From positions 41,644 through 105,643 of the forward strand of contig NZ_AYMU01000025.1 in NCBI RefSeq assembly GCF_000633395.1: DNA of 64,000 nucleotides, given 5' to 3'. This DNA comes from Pseudomonas sp. PH1b (GTDB lineage: Bacteria; Pseudomonadota; Gammaproteobacteria; Pseudomonadales; Pseudomonadaceae). Position numbers and translations under genes: made by a program. The notes beneath the pieces were generated by a model that was not told the origin of the DNA, did no database searches, and worked only from the letters and a program-made list of their open reading frames with translations. Below are positions 26,819 through 35,680 of this stretch, one piece after another. Numbering within the stretch: the first letter of the stretch is position 1; the number at the start of each line of letters is the position of its first letter.

Positions 26819-29253
26819 CAGAACTCCAGGGTGCTGGACAGCGACACTTGGCGAGCATCCCCCAGGGACACGAAGTACTTGCTCACCGAGGAGGTGTAGT
26901 AGGTCTTGTCGAACAGGTTCTTCACGTTGAGCTGGAACTTGACCTTCTGCCCTTCGAGCTTGGTGTCGTAAGTGGCGAAGGCGTCGGCCACGGTGTAGCC
27001 CGGCAGGTCGAAGCTGTTGGGCGCGTCCCCGGCGCGCTCGCCGACATAACGGGCACCGGCGCCGACCCGCAGGCGGTCGCCGCCCATCAGGCTGCCGAAG
27101 TCGTAGACCGCCGACAGCGAGCCGGTGTTCTTGGCCACGTTCTGCAGTTGCTTGCCCTTGTACTGGGTGTCCTTGGTCACTTCGGCGTCGGTGTAGGCGT
27201 AGCTGCCGATCAGGCTCCACTGGTCGGTGAGCTGGCCGGTCAGGTCCAGCTCCAGGCCCTGGGAATGCACTTCACCGGCCACGCTGGTGACGGTCTCGGA
27301 AGCCGTGGCGGTGGTCACCAGCACGTTGCGCTTGGTGATGTCGAACAGCGCCGCACTGGCGGTGATGCGCCCTGGCATGTCGAGCTTGGCTCCCAGCTCC
27401 CAGGACTTGGCCTCTTCCGGTGCAATGGAACCGTCCAGCACCACGCTGCCGCCGGCCAGCTGGGCGATGCTGGAGTTGGGTTTGAACGATTCGGTGTAGC
27501 TGCCGTAGAACGACAGTTGGTCGGTGTAGCGGTACACCAGGCCGGCGCGGGGCACGAACTTCTGCCCGTTGCTGTCGGTGTTGGCGTGGAACGGCCGGCC
27601 CTTGCCCGCGTACTGGTCGTATTCCTGGAAGCGCCCGCCGGCCACCAGGATCCACTGGTCGGTGAGGTGGATGGCGTCCTGGAAGAACAGCGAATCACTG
27701 CGCAGCAGGTCGGTCTGGTCGCTGTCCGGGGCGCTGACGTTGGTCCCGGCCACTTGCTGGCCATACACCGGGTTGCGGTAGTTGAAGCTGGTGTTCTTGC
27801 CGCGGATCAGGTCGGCGCGGTAGATCTTGCGGTACTCGTCATCCAGGCCGAACACCAGGTCGTGCTGCATGCCGCCCAGTTGCACCTTGCCTTCCAGGCT
27901 GACGGTGGCGTAGCGGTCGGTGGTCAGGGCATTCTGGGTGCCGTCCATGGTCCGGGTCAGGGTGCCGTTGGCATTCACCGCCGTCAGTCGCACCTGGCTG
28001 GCGTCGTAGGTTTCACGGTTCCAGCTGTAGCCGAAGTGGGCCTTCCAGTCATCGCTGAGTTCATGATCGACCTCGAAGCGATACAGGTCCGAGCGCCCTT
28101 CCATGTTGTTGAACGGTTCGTCCAGGCGCCGGGTGGCCGGGATGTCCAGCGGGTGGTTGGTCTTGGGATCGATGGCCGTGCCACGGTCGAACGGGGTCAG
28201 GAACTCGCGGTGCTCATAGGCCAGCAGCACCTTGGTGCGCTCGCCGTACCAGGCCAGGGACGGCGCCACCAGGGATTCGCGGTGGGTGCCGAAGTTGCGC
28301 CAGTAGTCTTCGTCTTCATGGTCGACGATCAGCCGGTAGGCCAGCCCGGAATCCCCCAGCGGCCCGGTGGTGTCCAGGGCGCCGCCGCTGCCGTTCTTGC
28401 CCGAGCCGTAGGTCGAGCCGCGCACGGTCAGGGCCGTGGACTGCTGCAACTCGGGCTTCTTGCTGACGATGTTGATCACCCCGCCCGGGTCCTGGATGCC
28501 ATACAGCAGGGACGACGGGCCCTTGATCACTTCCACCCGCTCGGCTGTGGCGTTCAGGGAGCGGCCCTGCACCACCGGCATGCTGTCGCGCATGATCGAG
28601 CCGTTGCGGTTGTCGCCGAAGCCGCGCAGCAGCACGGCGTCCTGGGTGCCGCCCAGGGTGTTGGTCTGGGTGATGCCGCTGACGTTCTTCAGGGCGTCGT
28701 CCAGGTTGCGCGGGGTCTGGTCGCGCAGCACCTGGGCCGGGATCACGTTGATGATCTGCGGGATTTCCTGGTTCAGCGCCTGGGAACGTGCCACCGAGGT
28801 GGTGGCCGGCGGCTGGTAGCTGGTGTTCTCGTTGGGCCCCTGGGTGGTGATGCTGGTGGTGCCCAGGCTCAAGCCGCCATTCTTTGGCAAGGCTTCGAGG
28901 ATCAGGGTGTGATCGTCGCTGCGCCGGTAGGTGAAACCGGAGTTGCCCAGCAGGCGTTGCAGGGCCTGCTCGGCACTGAACTGGCCACTGAGTGCCGGCG
29001 CCTTGAGGCTGTAGGGCGCCTCGTCGGTGTAGACCACGCTGATCCCGGTGACCCGGGTGAAGTCGCTGAGGGCCTGGGGCAGCGGCTTGGCCGCGATGGC
29101 GAAGTTGAACATTGCGCTGTGCTGTTCAGCGCCGGCCTGGGCCGCCACTGCCACGCCCTGGGGCAGCAGAGCCCACCCCGAAACCGCCAGCGCCGAGGCG
29201 CCGAACCACCGTTTTATCGAACCGTTTGCCGCCGATTGTGCCCTGGACTTCAT
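26818..29253 (-). CDS. TonB-dependent siderophore receptor with STN signalling domain
   Basis: An 811-aa outer-membrane receptor. It has a signal peptide, an STN domain (about residues 48-100: FAIAAKPLPQALSDFTRVTG), a plug (about 150-270, including RVEVIKGPSSLLYGIQDPGG) and a 22-strand barrel ending RQVSLSSTLEF. The plug resembles the FhuA/FpvA/FoxA siderophore group. The STN domain implies signalling through a FecR-type anti-sigma, but no such pair is adjacent; the nearest on this strand is at 35681-37245. ATG 29253 is preferred to a GTG 57 bases upstream. A Fur-like site lies 95 bases upstream. Confidence 0.92.
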   Translation of the reverse strand: MKSRAQSAANGSIKRWFGASALAVSGWALLPQGVAVAAQAGAEQHSAMFNFAIAAKPLPQALSDFTRVTGISVVYTDEAPYSLKAPALSGQFSAEQALQRLLGNSGFTYRRSDDHTLILEALPKNGGLSLGTTSITTQGPNENTSYQPPATTSVARSQALNQEIPQIINVIPAQVLRDQTPRNLDDALKNVSGITQTNTLGGTQDAVLLRGFGDNRNGSIMRDSMPVVQGRSLNATAERVEVIKGPSSLLYGIQDPGGVINIVSKKPELQQSTALTVRGSTYGSGKNGSGGALDTTGPLGDSGLAYRLIVDHEDEDYWRNFGTHRESLVAPSLAWYGERTKVLLAYEHREFLTPFDRGTAIDPKTNHPLDIPATRRLDEPFNNMEGRSDLYRFEVDHELSDDWKAHFGYSWNRETYDASQVRLTAVNANGTLTRTMDGTQNALTTDRYATVSLEGKVQLGGMQHDLVFGLDDEYRKIYRADLIRGKNTSFNYRNPVYGQQVAGTNVSAPDSDQTDLLRSDSLFFQDAIHLTDQWILVAGGRFQEYDQYAGKGRPFHANTDSNGQKFVPRAGLVYRYTDQLSFYGSYTESFKPNSSIAQLAGGSVVLDGSIAPEEAKSWELGAKLDMPGRITASAALFDITKRNVLVTTATASETVTSVAGEVHSQGLELDLTGQLTDQWSLIGSYAYTDAEVTKDTQYKGKQLQNVAKNTGSLSAVYDFGSLMGGDRLRVGAGARYVGERAGDAPNSFDLPGYTVADAFATYDTKLEGQKVKFQLNVKNLFDKTYYTSSVSKYFVSLGDARQVSLSSTLEF

Positions 29254-29347
29254 GCTGGAGACTCGTGTGTAGAAACGCCGTTGATGCGAATGAATCGCAC
29301 TTTCAAGCACTACACGGATGTCGACCGGGATGACCTCACCTGTTTTT

Positions 29348-29366
29348 TGAAAATATTTTCATTTTC
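29348..29366 (-). promoter_or_regulatory. Fur-box-like site upstream of the STN receptor
   Basis: Read on the minus strand, GAAAATGAAAATATTTTCA matches about 12 of 19 positions of the Fur consensus GATAATGATAATCATTATC. It lies in the promoter region of the receptor. Confidence 0.55.
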
Positions 29367-29539
29367 TCTGGGCCCAGGGCTGGCCGGCGGGTGGCAATCG
29401 CTGTTTCAGGCCGTGCAGCGCCCCAAAAAGGGCGCGGCGCGCTGCAGGTTTTTGAGGTTGGCAATCGAGGTCAGGGCCGCCCGGGCGCGCTCAGCGGGAT
29501 GGCGGCGGGCGCAACGGCCTCGCCGCCTTTCCCGCAAGA

Positions 29540-31243
29540 TCAGTTGACCCGCTGGATGCGCCCGGCACTGGTGCCGGAACCCACTGGCTTGCCTTGCTGG
29601 TCCATGTCCTTGAGGTAGTGGAGCATCGCGTCCAGATCGGAAACCCCCAGGTCGCTGCGGTTACTGCCGCTCTTGAACAGGCTGAAGCGATCACCGCCGT
29701 CAGCCAGAAAGCCGTTCATCACCAGGCGGTAAGTGCCTGCGGGCTGCAGCGGCTGGCCGTTCAGGCGCACGCTGCCCGGCACCACCCGGCTGTCCAGCGG
29801 ACGCCGGTCATCCCAGCGATAGCTGAAGCCCTGGGACACCTGGAGGATGTTGGCATCCTCCGCGCCCTTCCACTGCTGGTTGAGCACCTGCTCGATCTGC
29901 CGACCGCTGAGGTCGAAGGCGATCAGGTTGTTGTTGAAAGGTTGCAGGGTCGCCAGCTGTCCGTAGTTGACCTGGGTCTGCCCCGGCTCCAGGGCCAGGT
30001 CGCTGCGGATGCCGCCGTTGTTCATGAAGGCGATCTGCGCGCCATTGGCCCGGCCGCCGGCCAGGTGCGCATCGGCGATCAGGTCGCCCAGGGGCGTTTC
30101 CCCCGCGGCATCGGTGCGCCGGGCAATCGGCGACGCGGCAATCCGCCCGACCGGCTTGAGCAGCACCTGGTTGCTGCGGGCCTCGACTTCCTGCTGCAAC
30201 CGGGCCAGGGCCGGCTCCTGTGGATAACGGGCCGGATCGGCCACCAGGTTGACCGCCTGGATGCTCGCCACCCGGTGCTGGCCCGGGGTCACTTGCAGGG
30301 TCAGGTGGGTCAGCAGGTGGCCGTAGGAGTTGCCCTGGGTCACCAGCAACGGCCCGACCTTGCACAGGTAGCCCTGGTGCGAGTGGGCGCTGATCAGCAC
30401 GTCCACCGCCGGGTCCAGGCGCTTGGCCACGTCGACGATATCGCCGCCGAGTTGCGAGCAGTCGGGCTTGTCGAAGGGTTCCGGGGTCGCGCCGCCCTGG
30501 TGCACCACGGCCACGATGGCATTCACGCCCTGGGCATTGAGCTCGGGAATCAGCTGGTTGATGGAGTCGGCTTCATCCTTGACCTGCAAGCCGCGCATGC
30601 CCTTGGCGCTGACCACCGAGGCCACGTCCCGCAACACCGCGCCGACGAAGGCCACCTTGACCCCGCGCACCTCCTCGATGCGGTAGGCCGGCAACAACGG
30701 CTTGCCGGTGTCGCTGTCGATCAGGTTGGCCGCCAGGTAGGGGAAGCCGCTGCCCGGGTAGTCCGGGCGGAACTGGCAGGCCTTGTCCGGCCGCGACGAC
30801 TGGCAGCCGCCGTTGAGCTGGCGCAGGAACTCAGCCTTGCCGTTGTCCAGTTCGTGGTTGCCGATGGCGCTGAGCTTCATGCCCATCTGCCGCAGGGCGT
30901 CCAGGGTCGGTTCGTCGGCCCACATGGCCGACAGCGGTGGGCTGCCCCCTACCAGGTCACCGGCGCCGATGAACAACAGCTGCGGGTCCTGCTGGCGCAA
31001 CTGGCCGAGCATGCCGCCCAGGGTGGCGATGCCGCCGGCCTGCAACTTACGTACGCCACCCGGGGCCTGGGGGTCCTTGTAGCTGAAGGGGTTGGCTTGC
31101 AGGTAGCCGTGCAGGTCGTTGATGGCGACGATGTTCACCGCCACCGGTTGTGGCGGCTGAGACAGCGAGCTGCAACCGGCCAGGGTGACCAGGGCCAGGG
31201 TCAGTGCCCCCAGCAGCCGCGGCATGGGACGAAGACGGGACAT
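29540..31243 (-). CDS. 5'-nucleotidase/metallophosphatase lipoprotein
   Basis: A 567-aa protein of the UshA/5'-nucleotidase family. The lipoprotein signal has lipobox LAGC (Cys24). The metallophosphatase domain shows NDLHG, GAGDLVGGSP, AIGNHELDNG, VVHQGG and SAHSH with metal-binding Asp/Asn/His residues; the C-terminal nucleotidase domain shows NNGGIRSDL and NGFLADGGDRF. It would hydrolyse nucleotides or related phosphodiesters in the periplasm. It follows the exbB-like gene by 133 bp on the same strand, linking it loosely to the TonB cluster. Confidence 0.9.
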   Translation of the reverse strand: MSRLRPMPRLLGALTLALVTLAGCSSLSQPPQPVAVNIVAINDLHGYLQANPFSYKDPQAPGGVRKLQAGGIATLGGMLGQLRQQDPQLLFIGAGDLVGGSPPLSAMWADEPTLDALRQMGMKLSAIGNHELDNGKAEFLRQLNGGCQSSRPDKACQFRPDYPGSGFPYLAANLIDSDTGKPLLPAYRIEEVRGVKVAFVGAVLRDVASVVSAKGMRGLQVKDEADSINQLIPELNAQGVNAIVAVVHQGGATPEPFDKPDCSQLGGDIVDVAKRLDPAVDVLISAHSHQGYLCKVGPLLVTQGNSYGHLLTHLTLQVTPGQHRVASIQAVNLVADPARYPQEPALARLQQEVEARSNQVLLKPVGRIAASPIARRTDAAGETPLGDLIADAHLAGGRANGAQIAFMNNGGIRSDLALEPGQTQVNYGQLATLQPFNNNLIAFDLSGRQIEQVLNQQWKGAEDANILQVSQGFSYRWDDRRPLDSRVVPGSVRLNGQPLQPAGTYRLVMNGFLADGGDRFSLFKSGSNRSDLGVSDLDAMLHYLKDMDQQGKPVGSGTSAGRIQRVN

Positions 31244-31376
31244 GGAAAAAATCCTTGGGAAGTCGACGAAAAAAAAGCCGCTGGCGCAGGCCTCGGTCAG
31301 TCGACGAAGGGCGCTGGGGAACAGCGCCGGCTTCGCCGTCGATCAAGGCCTGCAACAGCGGCAGCAGGTTAGACCA

Positions 31377-32021
31377 TCAGGCAGGTTGCAGGCTGCCGTG
31401 GACCGTGTGTGGCGCTGGCGGAGCCTTCAGGGCGGTGCCCATGCCGGCGCGCAGCAGCAGGATCTTCAAGTGGTCGGTGATGCGCTCGACCCGATCCTGG
31501 AAGTGGTTGTGGAAGATCATGCTGCCCAGGGCGATGGCGATACCCAGGGCCGTGGCGTACAGCGCGGTGCCGATGCCCTTGGACACCTCGCCCGGATCGG
31601 AAACACCGGTCTCGGCCAAGGCCTTGAAGGTGTCGATGATCCCCAGGATGGTCCCCAGCAGGCCCAGCAAGGGCGCCGCGGTGACCACGGTTTCCAGCAG
31701 CCACAGGCCATGCATCAGCTTGCTGCGGGTGGCGATGTAGATCGACTCGCTGAGGTCTTCCAGGTCCTTGTGGCTGGCCAGCCCCTGCTTGTGGGCGAAC
31801 AGCTCGGCAACCATTTCCAGGGGCAGGCTGTTGCGCTCACGCAGCTCGGCGGGCAGGTCGTCGACGCTGTGCATCTTCGGGTTGAGCACGGTCTCCAGTT
31901 TCTTCGCCTGGCGCAGGCTGAAGCTGAAGTAGATGCCGCGCTCCACGGCGATGAAGGCGGCAATCGCGGCCGCGCCGTACATGGTGTAGAAGGTGATGTC
32001 GTGCAGCAGATTCATGTCCAT
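31377..32021 (-). CDS. ExbB-type proton channel protein
   Basis: A 214-aa MotA/TolQ/ExbB protein with three membrane segments (about residues 8-28, 105-130, 150-172). The signature TAAPLLGLLGTILGIIDTF and the following ALYATALGIAIALGSMIFHN are conserved. ATG 32021 (MDMNLLHD) has AGGA 7 bases upstream and is preferred to ATG 32027. It energises TonB with ExbD. It is placed after the receptor gene, 28 bases away and apart from exbD and tonB, an unusual split. Confidence 0.9.
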   Translation of the reverse strand: MDMNLLHDITFYTMYGAAAIAAFIAVERGIYFSFSLRQAKKLETVLNPKMHSVDDLPAELRERNSLPLEMVAELFAHKQGLASHKDLEDLSESIYIATRSKLMHGLWLLETVVTAAPLLGLLGTILGIIDTFKALAETGVSDPGEVSKGIGTALYATALGIAIALGSMIFHNHFQDRVERITDHLKILLLRAGMGTALKAPPAPHTVHGSLQPA

Positions 32022-32049
32022 CGTCATTTCCTCTTGTGCCTGAGTCGAA

Positions 32050-34290
32050 TCAGAACGCCGCTTCCAGAGAGACCATCGCGGTGCGTTCTTCACCCACGTT
32101 GTAGTAGGCGGTGCTTGGCGCCAGGCCATTGGTCTTCACCGAGTTGAAAGACACGGTGCGGACCGACGCCAGGTATTCCTTGTCGAACACGTTGAGCATC
32201 GAGAAGCGCAGGGTCGCGGACTTCAGCACCTTCTTGTCCACCGGCAGGTGGATACCGGCGTTGAGGTCGAACACGGTGCGCCCGGAGATCTTCTCGTCGT
32301 TGGTCAGGTCGCCGTAGAAGGCGCCGACGTACTTGCCCACCACGTTGCCGTAGTAGCGCGAATCGTCGTAGCCCAGGCTCAGGTTGAACATGTTTTCCGG
32401 AACGTTGGTCAGTTGCTTGCCGGAAGTGGGCAGCAGCACGTTCTTGTTGGTCAGGTCATCCATCTGCTCGGACTTGGTGTAGGTGTACGAGGCGTAGTAG
32501 TTGAAGTCGTGCGGCAGCTTGCCGCTCCACTCCAGTTCCAGGCCGCGGTTCTTCACCTCGCCGACGTTGGCCACTACATAGTCGCCATTGAGGTCGGTGG
32601 TGGAGATCTGCCGGTCCTTGAAGGTGATGTAGAACAGGGTCGCGCTCAGGGCCATGTTCTCTTCGCTGTAGCGCCAGCCCAGTTCCTGGTTCCAGCTCAG
32701 CTCGGGTTTCAGGCTGATGGAGTCACCCTTGTTGTAGAGCACGTAGTTGGGTGGCGTGCGCATGTTGCGGGTGACGTTGTAGAACGCCTGGTTGTTCGGG
32801 TCGACCTGGTACTTGGCGTTGAAGCTCGGCAAAAACTCGTGGTACTTGGCGTCACGTTTTTCCGGCTTGTCGGTGAGGCTGCCCAGGTTGTTGCCGTCGC
32901 GCTCCACGTACTGGTACGCCAGGGCGCCGGTGAGGGTCAGGTCCGGGGTCGCCTGCCAGGTGTCCTGCACCCAGAGTTTCTGCGCCGGGGTCACCGTGTA
33001 TTGATGACGGCCCTGGACCGTGGCGCCGTTGCGGTCCACCAGTTGGTCGGAGCCGTTGTAGTCGCCCCAGACGTTTTCCGGTGCGCCGTTGCCTTTGATG
33101 CCGATGAAGGGCTGGGTCTGGCGCTGGCGAGCGCGCTCGTACCAGTAGCCGACGTCCAGGCTGTGTTCTTCGTTGAGGTCCCACTTGAGCTTGGTGGTCA
33201 TGCCGGGACGCCAGGTCTCGGTCCACGATGGCCGGTAGTAGGTGCCGCTGGGCAGGCCACGGAGATCGTAGTTGCCGGCCTTGCTCGAAGTGCTGCTCAG
33301 GGTGGTGGCGGTCTGGCCGCTGAAGCTGCCGCCGTTGGACCACACGTAGTAGGGGTTGAAGGTCAGGCTCAAGTCATCGCGCAGTTGGAAGCGCTGGGTC
33401 ACCGAGGCGGTCACGCTCTCGAAGGGGTTGCGGTTGAGCTTGTAGGACTGGGACACGCTGCCGTTCTTGAACACGGTGCTTTCTGAGTAGTCCAGGCGCC
33501 GGCCCTGATTCTGGAACTGGGCCTTGCTGAGGCTGTTGTAATTGTAGTTTTCCTGCAGGTTGTACTTGACGATGGCGTTGGTGGAATTGCCGCTGCCGTC
33601 TTCGAACAGGGTGTTCCACTCGATCTTGTCGGCCCGCAGGGTACCCTTGCCCCGCCACTTGTCGCCCTCGGTGTGGGACGCCGAGACCCAGGTCTTGAAG
33701 CCGCCCAAGTCACCGGTGTTGAGACGGGCGAAGCTCTTGCGCACGTTGTTCGAGCCGATGGACTGCTTGGCGAATACGCCGAAGTCCTTGCTCGGGCGCA
33801 TGGTCACCAGGCCGATGTTGCCACCGCTGGAGCCAATGTGCGGGCCGTCGGCTTCCGACGAGCCCTGGGTAACGAAGACTTCACTTAAGTTCTCCGGGTC
33901 GCCCATCAGGTTCGTGTAAATCGCATAGTCGCCCGAGTCGTTGATCGGGAAGCCGTCGGAGGACAGCCCGACCTGGTCGGAGTTCATCCCGCGCATGCTG
34001 AAGTTGGTGCCGCTCAGGCCCGTGGCGTCGGTACTGGAGACGTTGATCCCCGGGGTGTACTTGAGCTTGTCCACCGCGTTGGCGGTGGGGGCCATCTGAT
34101 CCATGGCTTCCTTGGTCACGGTGGAACGCCCTTTGGCGCTCTCTTCCTTGATCATGTGGCCATTGCCCAAGGTCTGTTTACCGGCCACGTTTACCGCACC
34201 AACGTCCACTGAATCGTCAGCCAGAACCAGTGGCGCAAAACTGCCCAGGCCCGATGCCAGAAGCAGGGCATAAAGTTTATTGATCTTCAC
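32050..34290 (-). CDS. TonB-dependent outer-membrane receptor without STN domain
   Basis: A 746-aa receptor. The signal peptide is cut near LVLA/DD. The short N-terminal extension DDSVDVGAVNVAGKQ may hold the TonB box. The plug starts about residue 55 (STVTKEAMDQMAPTANAVDK) with NFSMRGMNSDQVGLSSDGFP. The barrel ends in TAMVSLEAAF. There is no STN domain, so it cannot signal by the FecA route although a sigma/FecR pair lies upstream. It is flanked by tonB and exbB and probably has its own energising complex. The substrate is unknown; a metal chelate is likely. Confidence 0.9.
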   Translation of the reverse strand: MKINKLYALLLASGLGSFAPLVLADDSVDVGAVNVAGKQTLGNGHMIKEESAKGRSTVTKEAMDQMAPTANAVDKLKYTPGINVSSTDATGLSGTNFSMRGMNSDQVGLSSDGFPINDSGDYAIYTNLMGDPENLSEVFVTQGSSEADGPHIGSSGGNIGLVTMRPSKDFGVFAKQSIGSNNVRKSFARLNTGDLGGFKTWVSASHTEGDKWRGKGTLRADKIEWNTLFEDGSGNSTNAIVKYNLQENYNYNSLSKAQFQNQGRRLDYSESTVFKNGSVSQSYKLNRNPFESVTASVTQRFQLRDDLSLTFNPYYVWSNGGSFSGQTATTLSSTSSKAGNYDLRGLPSGTYYRPSWTETWRPGMTTKLKWDLNEEHSLDVGYWYERARQRQTQPFIGIKGNGAPENVWGDYNGSDQLVDRNGATVQGRHQYTVTPAQKLWVQDTWQATPDLTLTGALAYQYVERDGNNLGSLTDKPEKRDAKYHEFLPSFNAKYQVDPNNQAFYNVTRNMRTPPNYVLYNKGDSISLKPELSWNQELGWRYSEENMALSATLFYITFKDRQISTTDLNGDYVVANVGEVKNRGLELEWSGKLPHDFNYYASYTYTKSEQMDDLTNKNVLLPTSGKQLTNVPENMFNLSLGYDDSRYYGNVVGKYVGAFYGDLTNDEKISGRTVFDLNAGIHLPVDKKVLKSATLRFSMLNVFDKEYLASVRTVSFNSVKTNGLAPSTAYYNVGEERTAMVSLEAAF

Positions 34291-34333
34291 GGGTCAATCC
34301 CTTGCTTACAACTTTCGTTAATAGGTGATGGGT

Positions 34334-35098
34334 TTATTCCACGTTGTAACTAAAGGTCGCGGTAAAACGTTGCTTGTTCTTGCCGGAGAACGCGTCCGAA
34401 GGAAACGGTGAAACTTTCTCCACGCGGCGCAAACTGGTTTGCGCGGCGCGATTGAGCAACATGTTCGGCGCCTTGTTTTCGATGCCACTGTCGAGCACGT
34501 TGCCGGCCCGATCGACTTCCAGCCAGATCACTACATCGCCCTGGGGACGTTGCAACGAGGCCTCGCGGCCGCTGGGGTATTGCTTGTGCTTTTCCAGTTC
34601 CTTGCGCAAAGCGGCGGTGTACAGGCTTTCCTTGATTGCACTGGCCGGGGCCGCGGGGGCCGGCGCCGGTGCAGGGGCCGGTGTTGCCACCGGCGGTTTC
34701 GGCGCTGTCGCCACGGCGGGCTGCGGCACCGGGACGCTCTTGGCCACCTCGACCGGAGCCGGCTTGGGTGGCTGGGGCTTGGCCACCAGCGGCTTGGGCA
34801 CGGGCGGCTTGGGCTTGACCACCGGCTTGGGCTTGGGCGGCTCGATCACCAGCGGCTCTTCGTCCGGCACCAGCACTTCTGGCTCGGGCTCGACCGGCAG
34901 CGGTTCGGGCTCAGGCGGTGGCGGCTCGACCGCGGCCACCAGCTCGGCAGAGTCGATCAGCGCGATCTCCACCGTGCTCTCGTCATACACCGGCTTGATC
35001 TGCAGGCGTTGCAACTGACTGGCGTAGATGACCAATGCCAGTAAAACAGCCGGCAACAAGCACGCTACCCACTTGCGGGTTTTATATAAGGCAAACAT
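34334..35098 (-). CDS. tonB: TonB energy transducer
   Basis: A 254-aa TonB-like protein with an N-terminal membrane anchor (about residues 10-27) and a long Pro/Lys/Glu-rich spacer (residues 58-160, with repeated EP and KP pairs and a run of APAPAPAP). A C-terminal TonB domain (about 170-254) carries the YPSGREASLQRPQGDVVIWLEV region. ATG 35098 starts 4 bases after the exbD stop. It would couple ExbB/ExbD to the receptor encoded next. Confidence 0.9.
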   Translation of the reverse strand: MFALYKTRKWVACLLPAVLLALVIYASQLQRLQIKPVYDESTVEIALIDSAELVAAVEPPPPEPEPLPVEPEPEVLVPDEEPLVIEPPKPKPVVKPKPPVPKPLVAKPQPPKPAPVEVAKSVPVPQPAVATAPKPPVATPAPAPAPAPAAPASAIKESLYTAALRKELEKHKQYPSGREASLQRPQGDVVIWLEVDRAGNVLDSGIENKAPNMLLNRAAQTSLRRVEKVSPFPSDAFSGKNKQRFTATFSYNVE

Positions 35099-35102
35099 GG
35101 CG

Positions 35103-35510
35103 TCAGGACTTGCGTGTAGCGATGGAGACGGAAGAAAAGCCATTGCCCTTGAGCAAATCCATCACCGATACCAGGCGCTTAACTTCAACGCCCTGGTCGC
35201 TGTTGATAATGATCACCAACTTCTCGCTGCCATCGTTGAGCACTTTGAGTTGTGCCAGCAGCGCACCTTCATCCAGGTCCTGGCCATCGAGTTGCAGGCG
35301 CTCTTGCAGGCCCAGGGTGATTACCGCCTTGTTTTGCGGCTTCAATTGCTGCGCGGTACTGGCCACCGGCAACTGCGTCTTGATCCCCACGGCGGGAATC
35401 ACGTTGAGACTGATGAGTACGAAGAACACCAGGAGAAACATCATCACATCGATCATCGGGATGATTTCGATGTGGGCCTTCTTCTTTTTAGCGATATCCC
35501 AGCTGCGCAT
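35103..35510 (-). CDS. exbD: ExbD-type proton channel protein
   Basis: A 135-aa ExbD/TolR protein with one N-terminal membrane segment (about residues 18-40) preceded by KKKKAHIEIIPMIDVMMFLL, with the functional Asp in MID. The periplasmic domain includes VIIINSDQGVEVKRLVSVMD. ATG 35510 has GGAG 7 bases upstream and places the lysines at the cytoplasmic side. First gene of the exbD-tonB-receptor-exbB set. Confidence 0.92.
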   Translation of the reverse strand: MRSWDIAKKKKAHIEIIPMIDVMMFLLVFFVLISLNVIPAVGIKTQLPVASTAQQLKPQNKAVITLGLQERLQLDGQDLDEGALLAQLKVLNDGSEKLVIIINSDQGVEVKRLVSVMDLLKGNGFSSVSIATRKS

Positions 35511-35680
35511 CGTCTTGCTCCCCTGCTTCAGCCTTCCCTCCCTTGTGAGAGCTGAATCACAACCCTCGCCGATCCTGACCATGTGCTCAGGAATGCGCAG
35601 ATCATCCGCGTCTCATGTAACGCTTTAGTGACAGAACGGGGTGATATCGATGAATGTTCGGGAGCTCTGGGACGGGGTTC

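Noticed and set aside
25769..27220. Extension of the YncE-like frame about 400 bases upstream
   Set aside because: The extra part lies inside the receptor gene in another frame and lacks a signal peptide; the start at 26818 gives a proper one.
29413..29440. Hairpin GCGCCC/GGGCGC after the nucleotidase gene
   Set aside because: There is no T-run on the minus strand, so it is not called as a terminator.
26848..29547. Long open frame (about 900 codons) on the plus strand opposite the STN receptor
   Set aside because: It has no recognisable domains, is rich in Gly, Val and His, and lies entirely against a clear receptor gene.
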